Below are positions 26,480-47,200 of a DNA stretch of 64,000 nt, piece after piece; position 1 is the first letter of the stretch; each line of letters begins with the position of its first letter. The position numbers and the translations under genes were made by a program. The notes beneath the pieces were generated by a model. It saw only the letters and a list, made by a program, of their open reading frames with translations, searched no databases and was not told the DNA's origin. Source of the DNA: Bugula neritina (taxonomy: Eukaryota; Bryozoa; Gymnolaemata; Cheilostomatida; Bugulidae); the NCBI GenBank assembly GCA_964035545.1, contig OZ037766.1, positions 14,125,222 through 14,189,221 on the forward strand, given 5' to 3'.

Positions 26480-27560
26480 ATGCTGCAGTAAAACTAAATG
26501 TAACTGTTAAACTTAATGTTCACGTTTAAAAATTTTAAGTTTATACTAAAAGTTATGCTAATGTTACTGTTAGTGTTACTGTTAGACTAAGACTTATACT
26601 TACAGTTACTGTTAGTGTTAGTCAGTAAGACTAAGTTACTTGTTAGTGTTAGTGTTACTGTTAGTGTTAGAGTTACAGTTTGAGTTTCTCTTAGAATTAG
26701 ACTTAAAGTTAAGTAACGTTAGTCGTTACTGTTGGTGTTACTGACTCAGGCTCAGGCTGTAATGACAAGTGATTAGTGTAATAATAATTATTTTTATGAC
26801 ATCAAATTTAATGGTAATTATAATTCATTAGTTGCCAAGCAATTATAATTATTATTAAATTTGATATCATAAAAATAATTAAATAAAATTTAATATAAAT
26901 TAAAATATAATGGTTAATATAATTTTATAGATATTATTATTTGTAATTTAATTTTAGTCTTACTATTACTATTAGTATTACTATTACCTAAACTGTAACT
27001 TTAAGTGCTAGAATCACAATGACAGTCAATGTCATTCACAGTTTGCAGTCAGGCCATAATTACTTTAAGTTTATGGGAAGACCTGAGTAATTTTTAGTTT
27101 AGTTACTCAAGTTCAACATCACTACAACTACAAGTACAACTACATGCAAGGCTGGGATAAATTACTAAATTTGTCTAAATATCTACTAGTAATATTATAA
27201 TTAATAAGTATTATAAATATATCTACTACTGATTATCATTACAATTATAATAATCAGATAATAATCATACTAATAGTAATACTTACTATAATTATTAGCA
27301 TTGCAGTAGCTGTGTTAGTAAGTGTAACTTTAATTTATACTAGTTAGAATTAATGGCTATTATAATTGTAAATGTTTATTATGTTAGACTTACAGTTACT
27401 CTTGGTAACTCACTTAAAGTTGATGAGCTACTCCTATAGTTACTAAAAATACAAATAAAAGCATACTGCTTATGTGATACTCATGTTTATACTTTGTATT
27501 AATATAACAGTAACTAAGGATATAAAGTTGAACTAGAATAATAGCCAGTACTGCCTTAGT
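26480..27560. repeat. Degenerate hexamer array upstream of STK32, with long hairpin
   Basis: This is the same type of array as at 17870-19460. At 26545-26760 it reads in the NTTAST orientation (GTTACT, GTTAGT, GTTAGA, CTTACA and similar). From 26960 mixed orientations appear. Arms 26785-26825 and 26841-26881 form a 41-bp inverted repeat with 38 matching positions and a 15-base loop. It lies in the gap between the unidentified minus-strand gene and the + strand STK32 gene. Confidence 0.75.
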
Positions 27561-28289
27561 ACTGTCCTTGTTTATGTTGCTTATATTATCACTACGTTTT
27601 TTATTTATAGCAAAAATGCAAAGAGTGTTGAAAATAGTGTGAACAAGCTACTGCCTGCATCCTGAACAAGCCGAAAGAGACCAATACTGGTATATAGTTT
27701 ACTAAACTAACTTAGTTCTTCTAAAACACTGTTTTCAATCTTGAGGGTTTTTAATTCCAGCTGTCAGCTCACTGAAATTGATGCTCTCTTACTAATTTTT
27801 GTCCAGTTTTAAATAACTAAACTGTAAATTATGTGCAAAAATTAAACAATCAAAATAAGATTACCATAAAAAATATACAGATAGTGTCTCCTTATCTGCC
27901 TTGGTCACATTTGCTTAGTTTGTTAATATTTAGTAAATTACTGTAACCTCAAACTAAGTTTTATGGCTTTTAATATAGTTATTTGTTTCAAGTTGAATAA
28001 AATCGATTTTTTAATATGGTGTTTAAATTATTTTAAGTCATTCAATTATTAGAAATATGAACATAGAATATGTCTGTTTTTCATCGAAACCATTTGAATA
28101 AAATATGGTGTCACTATCAAGTCATAAAGCTAATTTTTGTAAGAGCAAAACAAAACCTGGAGATCATTAAAAGAAGAAACTTTGTCTTTAGCAAAATTCT
28201 CAACCTCAATCTACTGGGGAGATATTGAATTTAACAACTAAGAGTATCTGTATATTCCATGATACAGTACAGAGATAGAGAAGACAAGT

Positions 28290-28640
28290 GTAATGTTCAT
28301 TTAATCAAGCCCCACCTAAAGGAAACTTGCCAAAGACTAATTACATAGCTTAAAATTCTTCAAGCCAGAACTAAGATGCCCCAAAAATTTGAAATTGGAA
28401 GTTAAATTGAAGATAAACGCCAACCGTATTTTCTGCAAACCAAAGCCAGTACCACATCCTATTCAAAAAGATTTAAGTCAAGCCTTTGATGCATGGGTTA
28501 CTGTAGGTGAGTTGGGGCTAACACAACTCACACCTTATGGTACACTGGTGGTTTCTATATGAAAAGTGCTGCTACCAGGACAGCAAACTTCTAAATGGCA
28601 GGCAGTCAAACTCTAAAACTCTTAGGAGAACTATTGGCTA
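28290..28640 (+). mobile_element. Decayed Ty3/gypsy-type pol fragment
   Basis: In one + frame from about 28390 the translation contains RIFCKPKPVPHPI, KDLSQAFDAW and YGTLVV. This is the linker into the reverse transcriptase of invertebrate Ty3/gypsy elements, where a CKPRPVP..I..DL block precedes YGTPVV. A TGA at about 28559 and further stops interrupt it. Nothing of the catalytic core is intact. It is a relic only. Confidence 0.6.
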
Positions 28641-28649
28641 GTCTGGAGA

Positions 28650-28809
28650 TGTTGGAACAATGTAACAGCTTCTTTTGTTTTAATTATGTATTTAATTAGG
28701 TATTTTTATTATAATTGTTGTGGTTAATGTGGTTATATTTGGGTCATGTGTATAAACAAGGAAGTTAATTCATTCCTTCATTCTGTTTCAATAATAAAAT
28801 ATCTTCACA
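28650..28809 (+). repeat. Possible short LTR (TG...CA) next to the gypsy relic
   Basis: The segment begins TGTTGGAAC and ends CTTCACA, with AATAAA words near its end, as small Ty3/gypsy LTRs do. It directly follows the pol relic on the same strand. The pairing is inferred; no second LTR or target duplication was found. Confidence 0.35.
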
Positions 28810-28955
28810 GTTTGATCTCTACTTTAGTCAAATTGATTGTAAATGGATATATTTTTTCAATAAGACAGCCTTTTCTCCAAATTTTATTCTTTACTCATAT
28901 ATGACTATTGTCAATTATTGTGTGGTTTGCAAGTTGATAGATACATTATTTAATG

Positions 28956-29290
28956 GTTTAAAGCAGGGGGTGTCCAACCTTTTTAGACGGAGGGCCACTA
29001 AAAGGGAATATTCTATGGCGAGAGGCACATCTTAAACTTTAGCTTGAGCTGGAGGCCACAGCATCAGTATTTTTCAAATTATTTTATTCCAAGTTCTCAT
29101 GAATCATTACACAATTAAGTCCCAATTATTACTGCAGGTTGCATATTTTGTAGCATTCGTAAAAATAAGACATTTAAAAGGTGGTTTTTCACTCTAATTC
29201 ATTTATATGTGTGAAAACTAATTTTAGCTTTATGCCTTCGAGGGCCACATCTGGCCCTGGGGCCACCTGTTGGACAGCCCTGGTTTAAAG
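28956..29290. mobile_element. hAT-family MITE with perfect 8-bp target duplication
   Basis: The element spans 28964-29282 (319 bp). It starts CAGGGGGTGTCCAACC and ends with the inverse CTGTTGGACAGCCCTG, the typical animal hAT terminus. GTTTAAAG lies immediately outside both ends (28956-28963 and 29283-29290), an exact 8-bp target site duplication as hAT insertion makes. Subterminal GAGGGCCAC words occur in both halves. There is no coding capacity. Confidence 0.93.
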
Positions 29291-30043
29291 TGACCATGAA
29301 ATTATTTATTGTTAAATGTTAGAGTATTGGTTTAAGATGTAGTATAGCTATTACTGCTGCATAAATTTATTTTAAATCAATATCTAATAATTACTGTTGA
29401 AATAAATGAAAATAAAATTATACCATCACTTGGGTAATAAATAATTGATTACCCTAATGATAAAATCTTGTCATAGCTGTATGAATATAAGTTAGTAGGT
29501 GACATTTATTGGAAAAAAAATGTATAAAATATTTATAATCTATAATGTTAAATGTAATGATCTGTATCAACAAAGAATAAATAATTAGTTTGAACTCTAA
29601 ACAATATGGGTAAGGAGTTACAGGTTTTGATGAGGTTATTATGAAAAGTTGATTGTATTTTATATGTTGCTATGCATCAAATTGTCACCAGCGGAGTTTG
29701 GCATTTAATGGAAGTCCTTGTTAAATCATGATGCGAACTTATTGTGTGCATGCTGTTAATTTAATGTAGTATATACATTGCGTATTAGTTCTCGGAGATG
29801 TCATTGTCCTTGAAACTGTACAAAAATTGATTTTCTATTTCTAACAGCCTTTCATATACTATTATAAATAGCCTAACCATTTCATTGCTTTGTCTTGAAA
29901 TGATGAATTTCTAAATGGAATGGCTGTGGTCATAGTTGGTAGTACTAGTTTTCATTTTGCTGTAAATCAGAATTTATGGCCCACAGGTACCACTCAGGCA
30001 ACAATGATGCTCTTGATCTCTACTCTCTCATGAGTTACTTACA

Positions 30044-38676
<8,633 letters not shown>

Positions 38677-38731
38677 AGACAGTTTTGTGCAGTTGTTGTA
38701 AATGTCATGTGAATATTTTAGATTTTTATAA

Positions 38732-38780
38732 TTTATTTAATTTAACATTGTAAATTAAGTAGCTTTGCTGGTACAATAAA
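38732..38780. promoter_or_regulatory. Opposed polyadenylation signals of STK32 and SNX24
   Basis: A plus AATAAA at 38775-38780 lies about 100 bases after the STK32 stop. A minus AATAAA (plus TTTATT at 38732-38737) lies about 180 bases after the SNX24 stop. If both are used, the two convergent transcripts overlap by some tens of bases. Confidence 0.45.
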
Positions 38781-38916
38781 TATGGATAATATAATATTGA
38801 CAAAATGTTATAAAACTAATTTACAATATCTCGACAAGTTGCAAATATAAATACAAGCAGAAAATTACTCTACATGACTATAAGTAGTTAGGGCTTGATC
38901 TAAAATCATCATCATG

Positions 38917-41452
38917 TTACGTGGCGTACATGGTCCTGTATATTCCTTGCAAAATAATGTCTGGTGATGCACCTACAAATAAAATAATTTTTGGTAACCT
39001 TATAACATACCTGGAAGAAAAACAATGTATTAATATTATACATATATAATATAGTGGTAATTGAAGCTCTTTTACGATTCAATATTTCTCCATTCAAAAA
39101 ATGATGAATACTAAAATATATATTAAATAACAGAAAACATTATAGATTATTTGACTAATGTAAGAGTTGCAAGTATAATGAAACATCCATTGAGCTTCAT
39201 ATATATAACAAATAAAAGGAAAGTTTTAGTTAATTAAGGCCAATGCTAGAAAGAAGTAGTCTAAAGTTTCATATTTACATTAATGAAGTTGAGTTGTAAA
39301 TGAAAAGCAAAAGTAGAATAAAACTCACTATTAGAATGGGAAACTTGATCTAAGGAGCTGTCTGATTTGCCAAATGGACACATACTAAGTTGATCATTGT
39401 TGAAAGATGAGCTAAAATCAATAATAAAGGTTATATAATAGCAAGACTGAAATGCAAGTGCTATGTAAACTAACAAATAATGATCATTATTTCCTTATAT
39501 AAACACAATATAAAAACTGATGGTAATATCCCCACAAACGTGCTTAAAATATTAAAGAATAAGTACAAAATATAAATACTCGATTAGTGAGAGGCAACTG
39601 AAATAAATTTTAATAAAAAATGGTGCAATAGCAGTATGTATGTTTCACTTTTCTAACCTATTATAAGCACTGTCATTCACGCCATTGCTGGCATTTCCAT
39701 CTATTGTGTCTTCTTGGTTGATGTTTAAAAATGCAAGCAATGCAGCTGTGTATTCTGAGGTTTTTAATATGTGCTAAAACAAATAGTAAGCTTCAGGTCA
39801 ACAACACACCTGACGATGCAGGAAAACAATAGAAAGAAAAGAAAATTGATCATGCAAGTTTCGATTACATGATGTTGAGAGCTTAAGCATTGGCAAGGGT
39901 TCAAAAGCTGATGAACGTTTTTAAACCATTTTAATACCTGCAAGTAAGCCTCCAACTGGCTCCTTCGCTCTTCAATGAATTTAGTGCTTTTGTTTAATAC
40001 TTTTTTGGGTGGAAAATAAGGAACAGATATTTCTTTCTTCAGCTAGAATAAGAGACAAAATGTTGATAAAATGCACTTTTTAAAGTGACACTGTGATCTT
40101 CTACACATTGTCAATTTCTAAATACAAGAACTAATTTAGTCAACATAGCCTTCAAAATCAATGAGGTTTCACAGCAGTTTAGAGCCTAAAATAATGCAAC
40201 TGTTTGCAAGAAGCGTTACAGTCAGAAAATCCTTATGAAACAATAAGTTCAATCAATAACTCAGAGCTGATGTTGCTATACTGGGAGTTGTCTTACTGTT
40301 TTGTGTAACTCTTCAAATTCTGAATAACGTTTCTCAATCACATGCTTTACTCCATTCACATAAACGTCTACAATAAATACCTGTAACAAATAGCATCAAA
40401 TAATAATTTTGCTGCACCAGAAAACATTATTACACTGTTGTTGGCATATACCACAACTAAGCTTGAAAGCTATATGTCATCATTTAATTTTTTTGACCTA
40501 GAACTTTGACATATTAGCTACTTTTAGCAGATAGTTTTTTTAGTGCAAAAATCAAAATACTCATAGCTATTTGTGTGAACTAAAATGTGACCAAATGACC
40601 CAATGACCTTAATCTTATTTGTACAATCAAATTTGATTGGTCATGTGAACATCGGGGTTTTTATATGACTAACAAAGATGGCTCCTACCATTATTACAGA
40701 TTTTCATTTGAATGTTCTTAAAATCTCTATTATATAACTCCTCGAAAGTAAAAAAATATACTAGGTTTTTGTTCTAAAAATTATATTTAAACTTTGAAAT
40801 GTGTGTTTTGCAAAATGTGTTACACCTATCATGAATTGCGTTAAAGTAAACTAAACTTAGTTTTACCTAAAACAAAGTTACAAAGACCAATTTAAATGTT
40901 CCCTAAACCACTTAGGAGTGTTACCACAGCATTTGTGCCAACTTCGCCACTTTACTAGCAAACATTCACTAAGCTGTGTTAGGTTTGTTGTACTTCTTTA
41001 CTAAAATTTACCTATTTCGAAAGAACACATATATAACAATTTAACAATTTTAACATGATTTATATACAAGTAATGTTTCCCAATACATATGAATATTAAA
41101 ATAATAAGAGGAAAAATTTATTTCGCGCAGAATTAAGACACATCTACACCAAAATGTAGCAATCGAAATTAAATAGTGTTTGAAGGTTTTTATAGAAATT
41201 CCGAGTGCTATGTCAATCTTCGTTAAGGTGGTGTCAACCCCATGCCTAAAAACACAAACAACTCTCCCAAAATTACCCTTTGCAATAACTTAAAAGTATT
41301 GTTAGTTATTGACTAAAGAGGTAAATTAGTCCACTTTTAAAATACTATTAGTATTGATGCTGATATATTAGGAAACTTACAGTGAATGTGTAAGTTCCAT
41401 GTTCTTGTTGAGCCGTTCTATAGCTTACAATAAAAGCTTTAACTAACATCAT
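38917..41452 (-). CDS. SNX24: SNX24-like sorting nexin (PX-domain protein)
   Basis: Exons (high to low): 41452-41381, 40380-40297, 40042-39938, 39773-39658, 39411-39329, 38972-38917; phases agree and give 171 residues plus stop, about the length of human SNX24 (169). The product is almost entirely a PX domain that binds phosphoinositides on endosomal membranes. Exon 1 gives the first strand ending GTYTFT. Exon 2 has VDVYVNG and the EKRYSEF motif, whose Arg contacts the 3-phosphate in PX domains. Exon 3 has YFPPKKV (the PPK loop) and RRSQLEAYLQ. Exon 4 has AALLAFLNI. A Ser-rich linker leads to the last exon with PDIILQGIY, matching the SNX24/SNX22 tail. Two adjacent ATGs (41452 and 41449) can start it. 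SNX22 is the alternative name. It is tail-to-tail with STK32 and head-to-head with zinc finger gene 1. Confidence 0.92.
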
Positions 41453-41559
41453 AATTATACTTATTGCTTATTCAATATTCATATTCAATAACTGATTGAA
41501 TGAGTTGTTTACTGATGGCGATTATTATAACAATCACAATTTGACTTGTGCTTCGCCTT

Positions 41560-43760
41560 TAATCTCAGTCTTCGATAATCCAACTCACTGATTACTGTTT
41601 CTGTAAAACAAAAATCCGATTCTAAGTCTAGATTTAAGAGTAATATTTATACTATGACTAACATACTAACAGTAACACTGACGTGCAAGCTCAATGGCTA
41701 TTTCAAAACGTACAGACACTGTTACTTAGTTTATTCAAAATTATTGAGTTAGTGATTTAGTCAGTTACTGAGTAGTAAGTGTAACAAGCAAAAGTAAATC
41801 AAACCGAAACTGTGATCAGTTGAACTAAATCAGCAAACACAAATGCATTACATCGACCAATGAGTAATGACTCGAACAGTGAGTTTAAATTTAAGTTAGC
41901 AACAACTGCTATTACTTAAATGCTAATTCCTCTTACTCTTGATCATAAAAGTTATGACTTATCTTATGAGTCAAACTTATTGTTAAACTAAAAGTAAAAG
42001 TTGAACTTGAAGGGAATTTAAAATTAAATGAAAGTTATTTCAAGTTAAAATTCCATTCACTTGCCAAGTGCTAACATACTCAAAGCTTAAACTGTTGAAG
42101 TTTTGGTTAATATTATTATTAATATAATAATAAATATAAACTAAAACAATGACATTATGATTATCATAATGATAATGATAATCATTATGATTATGATAAT
42201 ATTAATTATAATAATAATAATAATATAAATAATAACAGTGATTATCATTATCATTATTATTATATACATTAGAATACGCAGTTTATTATAAAGTTAAGAA
42301 ATTATCAAATAAAATTCATATTGTTGGCGTTGAGAAAGTAAGACTGCAATGTATAAACTAACAGTAATACTAAATTTAATATAAATTTAGTATTACAAGT
42401 AAGACAAGCAAAGTGAAAGGAAATTGTTATAGGTCACTCCGGGGTCGACTTGAAGAGAAGGCGGAGCCTGGTTGATCATTATTGCAGAGACCCAGCAAAG
42501 TGATTCAAAGCAAACCCCAATAGCTGGTCATTGCTTTTGAGGAAGGATAACTCTTTGACAATCTTCCGCATGGTATTTAGAAGACTTTATTACCGAGTTG
42601 TGGTGGGATAACTCTTTGGTCAAAGTCAGGCGCCAACGCCTATGCTGGAAAGCTGAACTGCACAAAATATTATTATTAACAGCAATATGAAGTCTTAGAG
42701 TGTCTCCTAGTCATTCAATTTCAATTTTATTTTCATTAGTCATTATCCATAGACGAAAGCTTCGTATGAGTAACTCAGCTTTAGTGTCATGATTACACCA
42801 TTGTTATTATGTTATCTATGAATCAAGTTACGACACTGTTGCTGTAAAGTTGACTGTTGAGCTTTTTGAAAGCTGCTTCACTTCAGCTTGAGCTTGTAGT
42901 TGTTGTTCAATCACTTCAATCATCAATGTGAATGTTACATTTACTGTTAGTGTTACTGCTAGCTCTGGCTCATATTATTATTTGATATTGAAAATGAATT
43001 TCAATTTGATATTCATATTGAATATTAATATTCATTATTCATATTTTAAATTATATTCAATTATATTGATAATTATAAATATAATTATATTTAATTTTAT
43101 AATATTAATTATAATAATAATATTAATATGATTATTTAAAGTTTAATACGATATTGAAACTTATATTTATATTGATTTATAATTTTACTTTGCATTATGA
43201 TATTGAATATAATTTAAATTATTAAATAAATTTAAAATTATTATAATAATTATTAGTGTTACTATTAGTATTAGTATTAATATATTAGTATTACAATTAT
43301 AATTATTGATAATAATTACTATTAGGATTATAAAGATTATGATTATCATAATGATTATAATTTATACTTGCACTTATGAGTTATGACTTATACTTAAAGT
43401 TATAGCTTATGGCTATAGGCTATAGCCTATAGGTAATATCATTAACTTCAAGATTACCATTATAATTAAAAAATTAAATCACAATATCAATATGATGATG
43501 GATAATAAGTTAAAGTATTACTATAAGTATATATATAATTAATAGTTATATCAAACTATTAACTATAAGGTTAGGTTTAATTTTAACTATTACTATAAGC
43601 ATAAGCCATCATGATGATGGTAATCGTTATAATTATTTATTATAAATTATAATAACGAATAACCATTTCAATTTGACTTTAAGTTCATCATTATAATATA
43701 ATGATAAAGATGAAATCAAATTGAAACGGTTATTTGTTAATATTAAAGTTGTACTAATAC
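41560..43760. repeat. Degenerate hexamer/AT array with hairpins in the SNX24/zinc-finger divergent gap
   Basis: This is the third and longest array of the type seen at 17870 and 26480 (AGTAAC, ACTAAC, GTTACT words at 41640-41900, ATTAGT words at 43250-43275). It includes dense TAATGATAATCATTA dyads at 42150-42260, a perfect 20-bp palindrome at 43413-43432 (CTATAGGCTATAGCCTATAG), and a 43-bp inverted repeat (43653-43695 with 43697-43739, 36 matching positions). It contains no gene. A GC-richer island at 42424-42664 interrupts it. Confidence 0.75.
42424..42664. other. GC-richer island of unknown nature inside the array
   Basis: About 240 bp clearly richer in G and C than the array around it. 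The motif GGATAACTCTTTG occurs twice (about 42546 and 42607) on +, each near a TCAA/ACAA word, so part of it may be an old 60-bp duplication. It matches no snRNA, tRNA or 5S sequence I can recall. It could be a SINE, a regulatory element or a small RNA gene. Confidence 0.4.
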
Positions 43761-44269
43761 TCACTCAGGCCTGACACATTGTTTCATTTTTTTACAACCC
43801 AACCCCTAAACTGAGTATTTTTTTCCTGATGGAGCAAAAATGCAGATTGCAAGCATGTTACACGTTATTGCGTATTTGAATCTTTAAAGCTATTATTAAC
43901 TAATGAAATGAACTATATATATATATAATGGCTTCCAAATTTGCTTGTGGATTTTAAAGATAAATATTAAAAAAATAGTAATATACAGCGTGTTGATATA
44001 TAAAAGAAAATGTTGATTCAACAGTGCAGATTTTTCTAACGGCAATTTTGTATAGTTGATTATATGCACTACAGGCCACAGAATTTCTAAGTTGAACAAC
44101 TTGCTTCTTTTTTTATAGTCAGTCATGAGTATTGTGAAAAAATATTCCTGCAGATTTTCTTTCTCTTGTTTTTAAAAATCTGCAAGTCAGTTTAGATGAA
44201 ATTTTTTGCTGACTTTTATACTTAGAAATTTATTGGACCATCTAGACTAAAACAACAAAAATTCAAAAG

Positions 44270-47200
44270 ATGAACATTGCAATAGATGCTAATACACACC
44301 AGCTTGTGGTAAGTAAAAATTTTTAATACACCTGTCAAAAATTGGATTTCTTTTACAATTTATCCTCAATTTGTTCTTGCAAAGTTAATACTTAATCTAA
44401 ATAATTATGAGCTAGTGCTTTAATAACCCCTAATATTTTTTCAACACTTTTTTGAACGAGCACCTTATTTTCACCAAGCCATATAAACAATAAATTTAAT
44501 AGATTGCTCAACTTTAGTAATCCTTATTCATTATCTCCTAATCTTATAATTTTTGTGAATTTCATAAAATTTGTGCATGTACATACTACATATAATATTT
44601 ATAATACTTTTTTTGTTTTTGTTTGCAGAGTTGCTACAACTGCAACGTGCTACAACACCGCAGTAAAATGTGCATCGATTGTGGTGAGTAGTGTTTTGTT
44701 GCCTCAATAAAATTTTTGTAATATTTTCACACCAAATGCACATTTTTGTGCAAAAGTTGTCGTGCTAAACTATAGGCAAACAGCAACTGCAGCTATACAT
44801 TGTAAATTCTTTTTATTTTGTTTTTTGCAGTGTTACTTATATCAACTTATAGAATTTTACTCTACAATCTGCAATGTTTCAATTTGAAAATTTGAAATGT
44901 GTATCATTTAAAATGTTGAGCACAGATTCGAGTCTGCATGGAATTTTTAAATATATCAAGTTAGACCAGTATGGTAATTTTACTAAAACTTTGCATGGCA
45001 ACTTTTTATCTACAATATTTTAGTGTATCTATATGTTCATTATAATATCCTGTTGACTATAATTGCATTACTAGACTTTTTAATGTGCTAAGCTAGCTGG
45101 CTTAGGATTTCATAATGAATACTGGTTTAAACAAAATTTCTGTTGGCCAAGTTTGTAAAACTAAGAATATGTAATACTGTTCACTATAATTACACCATAT
45201 CAAGTTTTTAATTTACAATATGGATCTTCATATTATTTTTTGAATTTTAGGGGTGAAGTTCAGTGACCCAGTTTATCCGCCTGGTTCTAATTCTCCAAAA
45301 GGGCCACAATATGTTTTCCATACATCCCAAGATGATGTCAGCGCAGACATGTCTGATGTGGTGTTTTCCTTTCCTGAGGTGGAGATAACGCCTTCTTCTC
45401 TGGAGCAATTGCTTGAAAATTATTCCAATCTGGTAACTACAAGCTGTCAAATATTGCAGTTGTGCAATCATTAAATTATGGCAACTAATTTTTGGTTAAA
45501 ATTGTCTAAAATAGTCAGAATGCAGCCATTTTAGCTATTGTAATAGTTCAATTTTAAGCAATCATTCTGTTTTAGAGAAGCTGTTTACTTGTTTTTATCA
45601 CGTGCGATGATATGCTGTTACGGTGTACAAGATTGTCCTGATTGATGTACTGCTAAAACCATTTTAGTTCAATGCAAGAATTTGAAAGTTTTGAAACATA
45701 ATCTCTGCTGAATTAAACATTGACTCTCATATATTTGTATTCCAACAGAATGCCAATAACATTTAAATATAATCTCAAACTATTTGTAAATTGGTTTCTG
45801 TCTGAATGATGCATGAACTGAATGTTATGGATTTTAGTTGGAACAGTTGAAAGCAAATGGGTGTCTTTTTTACTCCATAATGTACAATCCCAAGCTTGAA
45901 TCTAGTGACGTCAAATGTGCTGGTATTCCCGAGGAAATCAGGACAAACATTAGTGAAACGGTGAAAATTTATTTTCCCAAATCTGCAAGTAAGTTGGCCT
46001 AACTGTAATTTGGTGTGTTGCCTGAAAATTTTCTTGTTTTATTTGGCATGAATCTTAAAATGAGATCATTTTATAAAATAATTTTGCTGGCAGTATATTT
46101 ATCTATCAATTTATGGTTGTTGTAGAAAAGCGCCAAAAGCCAAGAGTTTATAGTGACATAGATGTTCAAGAAAAAAAGTATCCGTGTACGTTTTCTGGTT
46201 GTGACTACCGAACTAAATACTCGTGGCAAGTTAAAAACCACATGCGACGTCACACTGGTGAAAAGCCCTATAGTTGCAACTTTTGCAATTTTCGTACAAG
46301 TGACTGTTCTCGACTAATTAAGCACAAGCGTGCACATAACTTAGATACTCCTTTCAAATGTAAAATTTGTTCACTCGGTTTCCGAAAAGAAAATGGCTTG
46401 ACCTGCCATATGCGGTTTGTTCATAAAGAAAATGATTCAGAATCCAATTCTGCAAAACATATGGCATTGTATGATGAAAGCACAGGAAAGTGGAAATGTG
46501 AGATATGTGGCAGCTTGTTTAGTGCTAAGTCAGTTCTTCTGATACACTACCGTACTCATACTGGTGAGAGACCATATGCTTGCGGCAAATGTGCCTACAG
46601 AGCTTCTCATAGAAGCTCTTTGCGAATTCACATGAATAACCATGTTAACATGGATTCAAAAGCATTAAGTTGTCAGGAGTGCAGCTTTCGTACAAACTAC
46701 TATGCAATTCTTGGACAGCATAATAAACAATTTCACCCAAAAACTAATTCTTGTCCAGAAACCTCTGCGAAGTTGCAAAATGCTCCAAAGCGTGTAGTAA
46801 AGCACAAAGGTCCTTGGAAGTGCCAAATTTGCCACATTGAAACTGGTACACGGGCGCAGCTGAAGCAGCATCGCAAGGATAATCACAATGAGCAAGTTAT
46901 TTCATATATGAGAGTGGCATATGACGGAGAAAAGAAAGTGTTCAACTGTAAAAAATGCAAGTTTTTCTCTAATGATGTAAACGACAGTGTGCAACATAGC
47001 AAGAAACATATGGTCCGGAAAATTTGTTGCAATTTATGTGCATACAAGACAATGTCTATGGCTAGTCTCAACAGACATAAAGCTCAGTTACATGGCATAA
47101 AAATAGCCCACAACTGCCCTCAGTGTAGTTTCACTTGTCAGTCTACCCGAGAACTAAACAAACATAAGAAAACACATGAGCTATCCATTCCACAACTTGC

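Noticed and set aside
39011-39097. Possible extra SNX24 exon (minus, GTATGT donor after CTTCCAG)
   Set aside because: Exon 5 already joins the last exon in phase, and the translated segment does not resemble the SNX24 linker.
42928-43131. 67-codon + frame in the third array
   Set aside because: Ile/Asn translation of AT-rich repeats.
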